Below are positions 18,657 to 28,588 of a stretch of 64,000 nt of DNA, piece by piece. Position 1 is the first letter of the stretch. Each line of letters opens with the position of its first letter. The position numbers were made by a program, and so were the translations under genes. Origin of the DNA: an uncultured bacterium (lineage in GTDB: Bacteria; Cyanobacteriota; Vampirovibrionia; Gastranaerophilales; Gastranaerophilaceae); contig CADAYD010000003.1 in NCBI GenBank assembly GCA_902791985.1, positions 21,736 through 85,735 of the forward strand. The letters are read 5' to 3'. The notes under the pieces were generated by a model. That model was not told the origin of the DNA, did not search any database, and saw only the letters and a list, made by a program, of their open reading frames with translations.

Positions 18657-19253
18657 TTATCTGGAATAAATTTCATGCTTTGTTGGAGTTTTTTCAGGCT
18701 TTATATAGTTTTTGATATAATCAATTGCTTCTTGTGGTGTATTTGCAACGAAAATCAAATCTCTTGCATAATTATTCGCGAATTTTTCTTCTATCATTTT
18801 CTCAAAAAATTTTAAAAGGTCATCATAAAAGCCATTAGTATTAAGCAAAACTATTGCTTTTTTATTAAACCCAAGCTGTTTTTGAATACACATTTCTGCA
18901 AATTCCTCTAAAGTACCGAATCCTCCGGCCATTGCAATAACGGCATCAGAAATATCATCCATTTTTTGCTTACGGTCGCGCATACCTTGAGCAAGATGGA
19001 ATTCATCACAATTATCAGTTCTGCAACCTAAATCTACAAGCCTTTGCGGCATGACTCCGTAAATTTTCCCACCGTTATTTTTAACTTCAGATGCGCAAGT
19101 CCACATCATTCCGAGAGTTGAACCACCATAAACTATATTATAGCCGTTTTGCCCTATTAAACGACCGAGCTCTTTTGCATCTTTGTAATAAACATCATCA
19201 AGATAATCACTGGATGAACAGAATACGCATATATTTTTTATATTATTCAACAA
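18657..19253 (-). CDS. LOG-family (TIGR00730) nucleotide-hydrolase-like protein
   Basis: 198 residues of the Lonely Guy/lysine-decarboxylase-like fold: N-terminal ICVFCSSSD, the VYGGSTLGMMW loop near 42-52, and AGGFGTLEEFAEM near 110, corresponding to the PGGxGTxxE catalytic motif with Pro replaced by Ala. Family enzymes release free cytokinin bases or hydrolyse purine nucleoside monophosphates; bacterial roles are often unclear. The start is TTG, overlapping the end of the pilin-like gene by 11 bases, with AGGAGGAG upstream, so translation is probably coupled. Confidence 0.85.
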   Translation of the reverse strand: MLNNIKNICVFCSSSDYLDDVYYKDAKELGRLIGQNGYNIVYGGSTLGMMWTCASEVKNNGGKIYGVMPQRLVDLGCRTDNCDEFHLAQGMRDRKQKMDDISDAVIAMAGGFGTLEEFAEMCIQKQLGFNKKAIVLLNTNGFYDDLLKFFEKMIEEKFANNYARDLIFVANTPQEAIDYIKNYIKPEKTPTKHEIYSR

Positions 19254-19875
19254 ATTCTCCTCCTATCCGATAAAAATAAGAACACGAAAGTCCTGTTCCG
19301 TTTTTAGAACAATCTTTGCGCAAATTATCAACATTCCATCCATAACCGATAGGATTAACATTTCCATCTTTATAAATATTTAAACCAAAAATATCTCGCC
19401 CCCACATATTCGGCTTTTTGTATCCGTTTGTATCAATCATCATAATAAAAACAGGAGAATCCGGTGTTTTATTTTCTATTTCCTTTACCCCAATAACCAT
19501 ACCATCGCGAGAATTATATAATGTATCAAAATAATACAAATCATCCGTAGGAACTTGTTTCCCATTCATTAAGCGCTGATTATATTTTTCTTTCTTTAAT
19601 GGCTCTTCTAGTCTTAAATACGGCTTTACGAGCTCAATCATATACTTTTCGCGCAGCAATCCAGTTTTTGCGTTTTTTAAATTCTCAACAATATCAGATT
19701 CCGCTTGCGCGCTCATTGCCGAAAACATATATTCTATTTTATTATATTCAGAATTCCACTTTGATACATGCACCGCAGCCTTTGAAGCAAAGGACATCGG
19801 AATTAATAACAATGTACCTGCAAAAATTGCCAAAATTATTAAAGAATATTCCGTTTTCCATTTTATTTGTTTCAT
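19243..19875 (-). CDS. Membrane-anchored pilin-like protein
   Basis: 210 residues with one N-terminal hydrophobic segment (about 10-30) and a periplasmic body. The C-terminal part contains FIMMIDTNGYKKPNMWGRDIFGLNIYKDG, a pattern common in type IV pilin or pseudopilin-like proteins (DxNGxKxPNxxGxDxF). The classic GFTLxE prepilin cleavage motif is missing, so assembly into a pilus is doubtful. Two Cys residues near the C-terminus (CSKNGTGLSC) could form a disulfide. It lies between the PHP gene (2-base gap) and the LOG gene (overlap), in an operon of otherwise cytoplasmic enzymes. Function unknown. Confidence 0.65.
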   Translation of the reverse strand: MKQIKWKTEYSLIILAIFAGTLLLIPMSFASKAAVHVSKWNSEYNKIEYMFSAMSAQAESDIVENLKNAKTGLLREKYMIELVKPYLRLEEPLKKEKYNQRLMNGKQVPTDDLYYFDTLYNSRDGMVIGVKEIENKTPDSPVFIMMIDTNGYKKPNMWGRDIFGLNIYKDGNVNPIGYGWNVDNLRKDCSKNGTGLSCSYFYRIGGEFVE

Positions 19876-19877
19876 TA

Positions 19878-20750
19878 TTAACCTACTGCAGCAATATCAA
19901 GTCGCTTTTTTTCCTCAACCAATTTGTCATAAACCCAATCAGGTATAAAGTTTTTACCCAAAACAATTTGACCATTTATTACATTTGGAGCATGAAAATC
20001 TGACCCGCCGGTAACTATTAAGCCAAGATTTTCTGCCATTGAAGAGAAATATTCAACCATTGCAGGAGAATGTTTTCTGTGATATGCTTCAATACCTCGT
20101 AAACCGTAATTCATAAGATCCTTAATTAAGCTTTCTGCCATGTTTTCCAAATCGTGAGGATGAGCAATTACAGGAATCCCGCCTGCATCATAGATAATTT
20201 CAACTGCATCTTGAGGTGAAACAGTCTTTCTTTGAACATAAACAGGAGATTTTAAATGAATATATTTTGCATAAGCATCCATGACGTTAGTAGTCCCACC
20301 TGCCGATGTTATAGCCCTTGCAATATGAGGACGTCCGATACTTCCGCCCGGAGCAACAAGTTTTTTAATATCCTCAAATTTAATTCTTATACCCTCTTTT
20401 TTGGCAAGTAACCCTAAAATTTCTTTTGTTTGTTTAACCCTTGCCTGTTGCTGGGATTTTATCATACTCTGAAAATCAGAATTATTTACATCCATAAAAT
20501 AACCTAAAATATGAACTTCATAATCATTATACAAAGTATTTACTTCTATTCCGCGCAACACTTGAATTTTATCATTCAAACCTTTTTCATTGATGTATTT
20601 TTTAGCAACATCATAAGCAAGCACATTATCATGATCCGTAATTGCAATTGCACCAAGCCCGACATCAAGAGCACTGTCCACAATTTTTTCCGGAGTAAAT
20701 ACGCCGTCGGAAAAATATGTGTGAATGTGTAAATCAGTTTTCATCTCCAT
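19878..20750 (-). CDS. PHP-domain phosphoesterase (RNase AM/YciV-like)
   Basis: A 290-residue PHP phosphoesterase. The metal ligands appear in order: DLHIHTYFSDG at 5-15, AITDHDNV near 36-43, GIEVNT near 65, a buried VIAHPHD near 195, and GSDFHA near 247. Relatives are the 5'-3' exonuclease RNase AM (YciV) and 3',5'-nucleotide bisphosphate phosphatases. The start could be Met1 or Met3; GAGG precedes both. It overlaps the end of the ymdB gene by 17 bases and sits downstream of rny, so a role in RNA turnover is reasonable inference. Confidence 0.85.
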   Translation of the reverse strand: MEMKTDLHIHTYFSDGVFTPEKIVDSALDVGLGAIAITDHDNVLAYDVAKKYINEKGLNDKIQVLRGIEVNTLYNDYEVHILGYFMDVNNSDFQSMIKSQQQARVKQTKEILGLLAKKEGIRIKFEDIKKLVAPGGSIGRPHIARAITSAGGTTNVMDAYAKYIHLKSPVYVQRKTVSPQDAVEIIYDAGGIPVIAHPHDLENMAESLIKDLMNYGLRGIEAYHRKHSPAMVEYFSSMAENLGLIVTGGSDFHAPNVINGQIVLGKNFIPDWVYDKLVEEKKRLDIAAVG

Positions 20751-21552
20751 TTTCCTCTACTTTACTATTACTACAAAAAACTCTTTTTACTGCCAAAGCC
20801 TGACCGCTATTTACGTCAATATCAACCTCGAGGGCATTAACCTGTGTTGTCAAACCCTGTGCAACTTCATACCTTTCGGGAATACCTGTTAAAAATCTTG
20901 AAAGAGATGTTTGATATTCCATCCCGATAACCCCGTCGCTTGCTCCACAAAAACCGGCATCTGTAATATATGCCATACCATTTATAATAGATTCATCTGC
21001 GGTTTGAACATGTGTATGTGTCCCCAAAAACGCACTCAAACCTAGCTCTGAGCAATATTTTCCAAAACAAACTTTCTCTGCAGTCGCTTCAGCATGAAAA
21101 TCCATTACAATTATAGGAGTTATTTCTTTAATCTTAGCAATTTCTTCTTTAACTATTTCCCACGGAGAATCAACCATATTCATAAATACTCTGCCTATAG
21201 CATTAATTACCCCGATTTTAATTCCGTTTATTTCAAAAATATGACTGCCTACCCCTTTAACACAACTGGGGTAATTTATCGGCCTGATAAGCCTTTCTGC
21301 ATTATCAATATAAGAATAAATATCTTTTTTATCCCAAATATGATTGCCACAAGTCATCGCATCAATACCATATTCGATAAAATCGTTATAATTTTTTTCA
21401 GTCAAGCCAAAACCGTGTGATGCATTTTCAATATTTGCAATAACAAAATCATATTTTTCTTTGTTTAACGTCAAAAACTCCCTGACGGCAGTGCGCCCAG
21501 GCTTGCCGACTATATCTCCGAAAAATATAATTTTGATTATTTTATTAGTCAT
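20734..21552 (-). CDS. ymdB: YmdB-family metallophosphoesterase
   Basis: 272 residues of the TIGR00282 family, whose Bacillus member hydrolyses 2',3'-cyclic AMP. Dinuclear-metal motifs are clear: FFGDIVGKPGR (9-19), ANIENAS near 40, TCGNHIWDKKD near 67, DFHAEAT near 150 and GTHTHVQTAD near 177. The ATG overlaps the rny stop (TAATG), and the rny-ymdB pairing is widely conserved, supporting coupled expression. The PHP gene overlaps its 3' end. Confidence 0.93.
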   Translation of the reverse strand: MTNKIIKIIFFGDIVGKPGRTAVREFLTLNKEKYDFVIANIENASHGFGLTEKNYNDFIEYGIDAMTCGNHIWDKKDIYSYIDNAERLIRPINYPSCVKGVGSHIFEINGIKIGVINAIGRVFMNMVDSPWEIVKEEIAKIKEITPIIVMDFHAEATAEKVCFGKYCSELGLSAFLGTHTHVQTADESIINGMAYITDAGFCGASDGVIGMEYQTSLSRFLTGIPERYEVAQGLTTQVNALEVDIDVNSGQALAVKRVFCSNSKVEENGDEN

Positions 21553-23081
21553 TATTTTGCTATTTCAGTTGCTCTGAACTCTCTTACAACCGTTACTCTG
21601 ATTTGTCCCGGATAATCAAGTTCATCTTCAATACGTTTTGCAACATCACGTGCAAGTTTACCGGAAGCTAAATCATCAAACATTTCCGCCTGAACGATTA
21701 TACGAACCTCACGACCTGCCTGCACCGCAAAAGATTGCTTTATACCTTCATAACTGTTAACTATTTCTTCAATCTTTTGCAGACGTTTAATATAAATTTC
21801 TAAAGTGTCACGTCTTGCCCCCGGTCTGCCTGCCGAAATTGCATCAGCAACTTTGACTAATACTGCCTCAATAGTATTTGCAACAACATCATCATGATGC
21901 GCCTCAATTGCATGAATTACTTCCGGCTTTTCCCCGTATCTTGAAGCTATTTCTACCCCAAGTTGAATATGAGTACCTTCTTGAGTTTGGTCAACGGCCT
22001 TACCTATATCATGTAATAAGCCTGCTCGTTTTGCAATTTTTTCATTCGCTCCTAATTCGGCAGCTAACATCCCTGCAATATGTCCAACTTCTAAAGAGTG
22101 TTTCAAAACGTTTTGACCGTAACTTGTTCTGTAATACAAACGCCCTAACGTTTTGATTAACTCTTTATTTAAACCCATAACACCCATTTCGAGTGCGGCA
22201 TTTTCACCCTCGGTCCAAATTTTCTTATCAATTTCTTCTTGAGCCTTCGCAACCATTTCTTCAATTCTTACAGGGTGGATACGACCATCAACTATAAGTT
22301 TTTCTAAAGCTAACTTTGCAATTTCACGCCTTACTGGGTCGAAACTTGATAAAACAACAGCCTCAGGAGTATCATCAATAATCAAATCAACTCCGGTTAA
22401 TGTTTCTAATGCTCTTATATTACGACCTTCACGCCCGATTATACGACCTTTCATTTCATCGTTCGGTAATGCAACAACTGACACGGTCGTTTCAACAACT
22501 TGCTCAATCATACAGCGCTGCATAGTTGTGGAAAGAATTTCTTGAGCTTTTTCTAAGGAAGCCTCTTTTATTTTTGCTTCATTCTCTCTTATAAGCTGCA
22601 TCTGTTCTTGTGCAAGATCATTCTTTAACTGTTCCAAAAGACTATTTTTTGCTTCTTCACAAGACATTCCCGAAATTCTTTCTAATTCTTCTGTCTGTTT
22701 TTGCACAAGTTCTGCTAAATAATCTTCTTTATCTAAAAGTTCATCTTTTTTACGCTGGACTTCAGCTTCTTTATCTGTATATTCTTGGATTTTTTCTTCA
22801 AGAGCATCTTCTCTTTTAGCTAATTTTTGTTCTTGTCTTGAAAGCTCTTGACGTCTTTCCCTTTCTTCTTCATTTAATGCTTCTCTGTCATTTTGCAATT
22901 CCTCTAAAGCCTTAATTTTTGCTTCTTTTTGTAAAATCTTTTCTCTTTCGTCCAGTGCATCTTTATCCTTTTGAATAGACAACAAAGCAGCACTAACTTT
23001 GTTCTTTTGAATAATCAGTATTACAACTAAAACTATTACCGCAATAGTTGCAATAACCAATAGCAAGGTTTTTGCATCCAT
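21552..23081 (-). CDS. rny: Ribonuclease Y
   Basis: This membrane-anchored endoribonuclease initiates mRNA decay. The 509-residue protein has the family architecture: a hydrophobic N-terminal anchor (4-24), a long charged coiled coil (about 30-190), a KH domain with [13 protein letters not shown] near 211-223, and an HD domain with LLHDIGKA near 355 and an AHHDD pair near 390. It ends with the conserved [13 protein letters not shown]. The start has AAGGAT/AAGG upstream. It is first in the rny-ymdB-PHP-pilin-like-LOG run. Confidence 0.98.
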   Translation of the reverse strand: MDAKTLLLVIATIAVIVLVVILIIQKNKVSAALLSIQKDKDALDEREKILQKEAKIKALEELQNDREALNEEERERRQELSRQEQKLAKREDALEEKIQEYTDKEAEVQRKKDELLDKEDYLAELVQKQTEELERISGMSCEEAKNSLLEQLKNDLAQEQMQLIRENEAKIKEASLEKAQEILSTTMQRCMIEQVVETTVSVVALPNDEMKGRIIGREGRNIRALETLTGVDLIIDDTPEAVVLSSFDPVRREIAKLALEKLIVDGRIHPVRIEEMVAKAQEEIDKKIWTEGENAALEMGVMGLNKELIKTLGRLYYRTSYGQNVLKHSLEVGHIAGMLAAELGANEKIAKRAGLLHDIGKAVDQTQEGTHIQLGVEIASRYGEKPEVIHAIEAHHDDVVANTIEAVLVKVADAISAGRPGARRDTLEIYIKRLQKIEEIVNSYEGIKQSFAVQAGREVRIIVQAEMFDDLASGKLARDVAKRIEDELDYPGQIRVTVVREFRATEIAK

Positions 23082-23393
23082 AAAGTTAATACCTTATCCT
23101 TTTCTATTTTTTTATAATACATGCAATCAGGTGTACATATAGCCTACACCTGCATTTATTCAGTTTTTAAGTTAAATAAAATTTATTGCATATATTTCCT
23201 AAAAAAATTTTTATACTACATCTGTTAAAATAATAGCATGTTTTTTTAATTTTGTATAGTAGTTTTTTTAAGGAAATAGGGCAATAAATCTGTAAGGCAG
23301 TATGCTCGTTTTAGGGTAATAATAGTCATAATACAATAGTAAAACTTTAGCAGTCATAATTTCACTATTGTACTAATGCCCTAATCGCCTTTT
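23082..23393 (-). other. rny upstream region and ychF 3' region with a long imperfect hairpin
   Basis: No gene is seen. TTAGGG (23311-23316) pairs with CCCTAA (23379-23384), and ATACAATAGT (23331-23340) with ACTATTGTA (23364-23372), making a long interrupted stem just after the ychF stop. It may end ychF transcription or be a small intergenic repeat. The rny promoter should lie between 23082 and 23280 but I cannot place it with confidence. Confidence 0.5.
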
Positions 23394-24491
23394 TTACAGA
23401 GCAAACCTAAAATGTGCCAAATCCCCGTCTTGCATAATGTATTCTTTACCTTCAAGACGAGTAACCCCTTTTTCTTTACACGCATTATATGAACCAAGCT
23501 CAATAAAATCCTTGCAAGGAGTAATTTCTGCTCTAATGAAACCTTTTTCAAAATCAGTATGAATAACACCTGCCGCTTGCGGCGCTTTTGTTCCGGCCGT
23601 AATTGTCCATGCACGAACTTCTTTTTCGCCGGCAGTAATGAATGTTCTTAATTTTAAAAGAGAATAAACCGATTTTATCATTCGATTTATTCCACTGTCT
23701 TCAATTCCTAAATCGTGAAGATATTCTTTGGCTTCGTCTTGCCCGAGTTCTGCAAGTTCTTCTTCAATTTTAGCTGAAATTATAACCATTTCAGCACCAT
23801 GTTCATCAGCATATTTTTGGACCTTGCGAGTATAATCGTTTCCGTCTTTAAGATCAAACTCAGAAACATTCGCGCAATAGATTACCGGCTTAATCGACAT
23901 CAAATTAAGCATTTTTACAAACGGAATTTCATCTTCATCAAAATGCTCTTTAACATTTATAAACGTACAATTCTGTAAAAGCCCCATAAGTTTGTCCAAT
24001 ACTTTGTTTTCCAAAACCGCATCTTTATCATTACCTTTTGCAGCTTTTGAAATCCGCTGCTGACGGCGTTCAACAGAAGCCATATCCGCAAGCGCAAGCT
24101 CAGTATTTATGGTTTCTATATCACTTATCGGATCAACCTTCCCTTCAACATGAATAGTATTTACATCATCAAAACATCTTACGACCTGAATGATAGCATC
24201 AACTTCTCTGATATTTTGCAGAAATTGATTACCTAAACCTTCCCCTTTGCTTGCACCTTTGACAAGTCCTGCTATATCTACAAACTCAATAGCCGTCGGA
24301 ATAATATTTTCTGTTTTGCATAATTTTGCAAGAATAGGGAGTCTTTCGTCAGGAACTTCAACGACTCCGATATTAGGTTCAATAGTACAAAACGGATAAT
24401 TAGCACTTTGTGCATTTCTTGTGCTGGTCAAAGCATTAAATAAAGTTGATTTCCCTACATTTGGTAATCCGACTATCCCTGTTCTGAGCAT
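23394..24491 (-). CDS. ychF: Ribosome-binding ATPase YchF
   Basis: A 365-residue Obg-related P-loop NTPase (also known as OLA1), which prefers ATP and binds ribosomes. The G1 loop is [11 protein letters not shown] (8-18), G3 is [10 protein letters not shown] near 68, and the family-specific C-terminal TGS domain contains [15 protein letters not shown] and ends in GDLAHFRF. The ATG has AAAGGA upstream. A 78-codon open frame on the same strand overlaps its 3' end in another phase and looks like a shadow. Confidence 0.97.
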   Translation of the reverse strand: MLRTGIVGLPNVGKSTLFNALTSTRNAQSANYPFCTIEPNIGVVEVPDERLPILAKLCKTENIIPTAIEFVDIAGLVKGASKGEGLGNQFLQNIREVDAIIQVVRCFDDVNTIHVEGKVDPISDIETINTELALADMASVERRQQRISKAAKGNDKDAVLENKVLDKLMGLLQNCTFINVKEHFDEDEIPFVKMLNLMSIKPVIYCANVSEFDLKDGNDYTRKVQKYADEHGAEMVIISAKIEEELAELGQDEAKEYLHDLGIEDSGINRMIKSVYSLLKLRTFITAGEKEVRAWTITAGTKAPQAAGVIHTDFEKGFIRAEITPCKDFIELGSYNACKEKGVTRLEGKEYIMQDGDLAHFRFAL

Positions 24492-24717
24492 TTATATGTC
24501 CTTTCTTATAAAGTGTACAGGTAAGAATATTAGTAAGTATGTCTTCCTTACTCCCAAACTTACATAAACATCTTACCCCAAACCAACTTTAAATGCACAT
24601 GAAAGCGAAATAAATTTATGTTAAGTTTTATTAAGTAGTATATACAAAATATGGCAATTTTCTATAATAAAAATACTTTATATAAATGTAAGGGAAAAGT
24701 TATAAAAGGCAATAGCG

Positions 24718-24843
24718 ATGAAAAACTACGAAATGATAACAGTAAAAGATTATGTAAAAGAATTAAGTGAAAAAGAAAAATACGTTTTGACTACTGTTGA
24801 AGAATACTTAAAAAAAGTGGAAAAAGAAGAACACGTTGCTTAA
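24718..24843 (+). CDS. 41-residue charged helical protein
   Basis: ATG to TAA encodes 41 residues, rich in Lys and Glu (YVKELSEKEKYVLTTVEEYL is typical), predicted as one or two amphipathic helices. AAAAGG lies upstream at fair spacing, TATAAT occurs at 24663-24668, and a strong terminator begins 28 bases after the stop. These signals suggest a real small gene in the gap between ychF and exbD. No family recognised. Confidence 0.55.
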   Translation: MKNYEMITVKDYVKELSEKEKYVLTTVEEYLKKVEKEEHVA

Positions 24844-24870
24844 AGGGGATTGAACAAAAATTCAAAACAG

Positions 24871-24897
24871 GGCTTAGTTGACAAACTAAGCCTTTTT
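24871..24897 (+). terminator. Terminator after the 41-residue gene
   Basis: GGCTTAGTT pairs with AACTAAGCC around a short loop, followed by TTTTT. The opposite strand has no long T tract, so it acts mainly on plus-strand transcripts. Confidence 0.85.
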
Positions 24898-24913
24898 CGA
24901 TTAATAACAAAAA

Positions 24914-25297
24914 CTACATTCTGTCTATTGAAATAGCTTTTACACCGGCATAGCGGGCTTTGTCCATAAGCGTAACAACCGCACCATGCTTTGCCTCTTC
25001 ATCGGTTTTTATTAATAGACCGTCAGGATAATTTTTTATCTCTGTAGCCAAAACTGTTCCAAGTCGATCTTTTTCGATTTCTTCGTTGTTTATAAAATAT
25101 TTACCGGCACTTGATACATACACAGTTAAAATTTGCGGGTCTTTATCAATCTGCTGTTCTTCTACATTTTCAGGGACACTAAGACTAATACCTTGCTGAT
25201 CCAAAAGTGGAGCAACAACCATCATTATGATTAAAAGAACCAAAAATATATCTGTTAACGGAGTAATATTTATTTCATTGAATGTTTTTCTTGCCAT
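24914..25297 (-). CDS. exbD: ExbD/TolR-family biopolymer transport protein (second copy)
   Basis: 127 residues: short cytoplasmic N-terminus with NEINITPLTDIFLVLLIIMM (residues 7-26), containing the membrane helix whose Asp (TDIF) carries protons in the ExbBD/TolQR motor, then a periplasmic domain. It overlaps the upstream exbD stop by one base. Two ExbD copies behind a single ExbB are seen in other bacteria and allow mixed stators. Last gene of the tonB-exbB-exbD-exbD run. Confidence 0.93.
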   Translation of the reverse strand: MARKTFNEINITPLTDIFLVLLIIMMVVAPLLDQQGISLSVPENVEEQQIDKDPQILTVYVSSAGKYFINNEEIEKDRLGTVLATEIKNYPDGLLIKTDEEAKHGAVVTLMDKARYAGVKAISIDRM

Positions 25298-25779
25298 TAT
25301 TCTTCCTCCGTTGGAATATTAATCGAATCAATTTCAGATGAATTATTTTTTAATACTTTTTGTTCTTTTTTACTTAAAGGTTCTCCTGCAACAATAAGTT
25401 TTTTATATTCGGCATTTTGAGCAGCATCCATAATATCAAGGACCTTAGAACTTGAAACATTTTTATCAGCCTTAACAACAACTTCTTGTTTTTCATTATC
25501 AGGATCCTTTACTGCAATCAATGCATCCGTAAGTTTTGAAGTCTCCGTTGGGCTACCGTTAACATAAATTAAGCCATCTGCGGTAACTGATACTGAGACC
25601 TTTGATTCCTCAATATTTACACCGTTATTTATCTCCGGAATATCCACCGGAGTGTCATTTGATTGCAACACAGGTGCAACAACCATCATAATAATTAACA
25701 ATACCAAGAAGATATCCGTTAATGGCGTTATATTTATTTCTGAAAATATTTTACCTTGTCTTTCACTGCCAAATGCCAT
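25297..25779 (-). CDS. exbD: ExbD/TolR-family biopolymer transport protein (first copy)
   Basis: About 160 residues with the same SEINITPLTDIFLVLLIIMM membrane region near 13-32 and a longer, acidic C-terminal tail than its neighbour (ends EIDSINIPTEEE). The ATG at 25779 has AGGTGAGG upstream; a GTG four codons earlier overlaps that ribosome site and is less likely. Together with ExbB it should form the proton-driven stator that energises TonB. Confidence 0.92.
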   Translation of the reverse strand: MAFGSERQGKIFSEINITPLTDIFLVLLIIMMVVAPVLQSNDTPVDIPEINNGVNIEESKVSVSVTADGLIYVNGSPTETSKLTDALIAVKDPDNEKQEVVVKADKNVSSSKVLDIMDAAQNAEYKKLIVAGEPLSKKEQKVLKNNSSEIDSINIPTEEE

Positions 25780-25794
25780 GTTTAGCCTCACCTA

Positions 25795-26454
25795 TTATAA
25801 ATTCACCTTTGGTGACGAATTATAGTTTGATTGTGTTTGTCCTTCAGAATCAACATAATTTAAGAACAATAATTTTATCAAATTAAAATCATTTTCAAAA
25901 TGTTTAACAACAGATTGGAACATGTTGAAGAAAATTACCGCAACAATTGCAACACCTAAACCAAAAGCAGTTGCAATCAACGCTGAACCAATCCCGTACA
26001 TAACGTCTGCGGCTTGAGCAGCATGACCTGCGGCAGCCATATCTTTAAAAGTTAAAAGTATACGAACAACCGTACCAAACAAACCTAAGAAAGGCGCAAC
26101 ACCACCAATTGTACCTAATATTGTTAAATTTGATTCTAACTTTCTGGTTGCCAGAGTTGCAGAAATATCAAATGCTCTTGAAAATCCTTTTTTCTGCTCA
26201 TTAAAAATTCTGACTGCTTCTTCTATGACTTCCCCTACAACTCCGCCACAACGAAGCGCAGTGTCTTGAGCCGCTCTCAAATCATTTGATTCAAGTTCTC
26301 TATTGAGTTCCCGCATATAAACAGCTATATCTCTTCTGTTTTTCTTAAAATAAGACCACTTGTTGATAACAACACCAAGCACAAGTATTGAACATATTAA
26401 TATTGGTAACAATACCGGCCAGTCCATTTTGATTGATTCGATTAATAATTCCAT
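25795..26454 (-). CDS. exbB: ExbB/TolQ-family proton channel protein
   Basis: 219 residues with three membrane segments: one near residues 13-31, then a long cytoplasmic stretch, and two closely spaced helices in the MotA/TolQ/ExbB block (LTILGTIGGVAPFLGLFGTV near 110-129, then GSALIATAFGLGVAIVAVIFFN near 155-175). The layout of short first helix and large cytoplasmic loop matches ExbB. It forms the pentameric stator ring around ExbD. It follows tonB by 27 bases. Confidence 0.93.
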   Translation of the reverse strand: MELLIESIKMDWPVLLPILICSILVLGVVINKWSYFKKNRRDIAVYMRELNRELESNDLRAAQDTALRCGGVVGEVIEEAVRIFNEQKKGFSRAFDISATLATRKLESNLTILGTIGGVAPFLGLFGTVVRILLTFKDMAAAGHAAQAADVMYGIGSALIATAFGLGVAIVAVIFFNMFQSVVKHFENDFNLIKLLFLNYVDSEGQTQSNYNSSPKVNL

Positions 26455-26480
26455 AATTTTATCCTCATTTTTGTATTACT

Positions 26481-27713
26481 CTAATATTTTGTTGCTCCAA
26501 AAACGTTGTAATCAAACGTAAATTGAATATCTATACTTTGACCTTTAAATTCAGGCGGTAAAGGTCTGAACGGTGCTGCCAGTTTTACGGCATTAAGAGC
26601 TGCCGCATCTGCATTCTGCAAACCGGAAGACTTGAATACACTGCAAGAAAGTAATCTTCCGTCTTTAGCAATCTTAAATAACAGAACAACTCGTTTACTT
26701 TCGTTTCCTTTAGGCGGATCCCAGTTCATTTTAATCCGTCGTTGCAATTCTCTCATATATGGGCCAAAATCAGGTTCTCTGATTGCGTCAATCCCCGGAC
26801 GGCCACCTCCGCCACCAGGGTTACCTCCTCCTGAGCCGCTGCCACCACTTGAACCTGCACCGCTGCCTGTCCTTGAGCCCGTACCTGAACCTCTTGATGT
26901 AGAAGAGCCTGAACCGTTTCCTACTGGAGCTAAAGACGGGTTAGGAGCATATGTACCGGAGCCCTTTGAGCCACCATTATTTGAAGTTCCGCTGCCGCTA
27001 ATAGGACCGGTTGCGTACTGTCCCGTTGTTGTACCACCTGTCGGAACAGGGACCTTAAACGGAGTATTAGTTGGCTTTTGAACCGTCTTTGGAGTAATAG
27101 GAGGCTTCATAGACGGACGAGCAGTCGGAGGCTGAGGTTTAGCAATCTCAGGTTTTGGAACAGCCGGAGTCGGAACAGCCGACGGCGTAACATTCTTTTG
27201 AGTTGTTGTTGGAGATGATTGAGGCTTGATAACACTCTGTTTAACTCTATCCATCAAAGATTGATTTTGAGGTTTTGCACTCGGATTTTTTGGAGCCCCG
27301 CCACCTGCCGGTTTAGCCGACGGTCTTTGAGATGAAGGCATTGATACAGGTAACTTCGGATTATTTATTCCGCCTGAGCGAGAATTCATATCCGCACGAT
27401 TTTTAGTATTCAAGTCCCTTGGAGTATCCTCTTTATCAACCAAAACGAACTCTATGTCATTTACTTTAGGTTTTGGCTTATCAAATATTGATAAATGGAT
27501 ACCTAACAAAGCACAAATTAAAAATATTAACCAGAGCACTCCTACAGTAGCAGGATGAATGATTGCAGAAATAAATAACCCTTTTTTAAGAGAAATTGAA
27601 CCATCATCGTCTTCACGAGTAACTGCAGGCATAACAAATTTATCCTCTATCGGATCAGATGTTAAGTTATGATTTGCTTCTCTTTCTTTTGTATATTTCC
27701 CAAGTAATGACAT
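26481..27713 (-). CDS. tonB: TonB-family energy transducer with long Pro/Gly/Ser-rich linker
   Basis: 410 residues: cytoplasmic N-terminus (1-45), one membrane segment near 47-73, a low-complexity periplasmic linker rich in Pro, Lys and Thr, then a Gly/Ser-rich part (about 90-310), and a TonB C-terminal domain (about 315-410) with PYMRELQRRIKMNWDPP and the GRLLSCSVFKSSG strand. It should span the periplasm and drive outer-membrane transport. The linker repeats explain a long proline-rich open frame on the other strand, which is a shadow. No TonB-dependent receptor lies in the window. Confidence 0.9.
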   Translation of the reverse strand: MSLLGKYTKEREANHNLTSDPIEDKFVMPAVTREDDDGSISLKKGLFISAIIHPATVGVLWLIFLICALLGIHLSIFDKPKPKVNDIEFVLVDKEDTPRDLNTKNRADMNSRSGGINNPKLPVSMPSSQRPSAKPAGGGAPKNPSAKPQNQSLMDRVKQSVIKPQSSPTTTQKNVTPSAVPTPAVPKPEIAKPQPPTARPSMKPPITPKTVQKPTNTPFKVPVPTGGTTTGQYATGPISGSGTSNNGGSKGSGTYAPNPSLAPVGNGSGSSTSRGSGTGSRTGSGAGSSGGSGSGGGNPGGGGGRPGIDAIREPDFGPYMRELQRRIKMNWDPPKGNESKRVVLLFKIAKDGRLLSCSVFKSSGLQNADAAALNAVKLAAPFRPLPPEFKGQSIDIQFTFDYNVFGATKY

Positions 27714-27792
27714 TTATTTTCCTAACAGAATTTATTTTCAATGATAATTCTATTTTAAATAATAAATAAAATTATCACCCGACTAACTCATT

Positions 27793-28506
27793 TTAATTAT
27801 CAGTCGGAGTAACAGTAATAGGTTGAGTTAAAATCAATTCAACAGCAGTATTTGCTGAAATATCAACATCAACCCCTTTATCCCAAACAGACTTTAGCAA
27901 GCTGCCACCGTTTGTTTTAACTGCAGTTGTCATTGCTGCTGCAGTACCTGCACTCGCCCCTATAAAAGGCGGTGTAAAAGTTCTTGCACTTTCAGATTCC
28001 GGTACAACTCCGTTCCCGAAAGTAAACATTAAATCGCTTCCACCCAATAATACTCCGGTTTTATCAGGAGTTCTGATTATCGCAGATATAGGAATATCAA
28101 GTCCTGAAGGAGTAATAATATGGGTAAATCTCATAGCCAACTTTCCATTCAGAGATCCGTGTTTTGCTTTTGACACTTCTATAACACTGCCCGTAACGGT
28201 ACTACCGGCCGGCGCAACTTTTTTATCCTTACAGTAAAAATCATTTGTTAATGCAAGGCTGACCTCCTGCCCGTTGAAAGCCGTTTCAGAACTTACAGGG
28301 GACAAAAATACCCCTCTGAATGTTTGACCGGCAGGGACAGTAACTATTGAATTTTTAAGAGTTTTTGCATCAAAATTATAAATTGTAGCGTTATTTGCAT
28401 TGTAATTTATATTTGATGGAATATTATCCGTAATAGAATTGTCTTGCGCAAACACATTTGCACATGAAAAAGCCATACATACAACGGCTATAAGAAATTT
28501 CTTCAT
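27793..28506 (-). CDS. Exported protein, paralogue of the next upstream gene
   Basis: 237 residues with a clear signal peptide (MKKFLIAVVCMAFSCANVFA, cleavage after AFA near 20). The mature part is beta-rich with VPAGQTFRGV, ALTNDFYCKDKKVAPAGSTV and an AVELILTQPITV end. The same layout (PAG..., TNDLYVGDIKVIPENTVFYG) is seen in the 219-residue protein upstream, so the two are diverged paralogues. The repeated pattern recalls VirB10-like extracytoplasmic domains, but this is weak. Placement just before tonB-exbB-exbD suggests an envelope role. Confidence 0.75.
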   Translation of the reverse strand: MKKFLIAVVCMAFSCANVFAQDNSITDNIPSNINYNANNATIYNFDAKTLKNSIVTVPAGQTFRGVFLSPVSSETAFNGQEVSLALTNDFYCKDKKVAPAGSTVTGSVIEVSKAKHGSLNGKLAMRFTHIITPSGLDIPISAIIRTPDKTGVLLGGSDLMFTFGNGVVPESESARTFTPPFIGASAGTAAAMTTAVKTNGGSLLKSVWDKGVDVDISANTAVELILTQPITVTPTDN

Positions 28507-28588
28507 AATACACGTATACCTTTCAACAATATTGCTGTCTATAATTATTTTATACTACGAACAATATTTGTCAATTTATTAAGTGTTA

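Noticed and set aside
23381..23614. 77-codon frame on the ychF strand
   Set aside because: Out-of-phase overlap with the conserved YchF TGS domain.
26632..27081. 149-codon proline-rich open frame on the plus strand
   Set aside because: It is the antisense of the Gly/Ser-rich tonB linker; the composition follows from the repeat on the other strand and there is no ribosome site.
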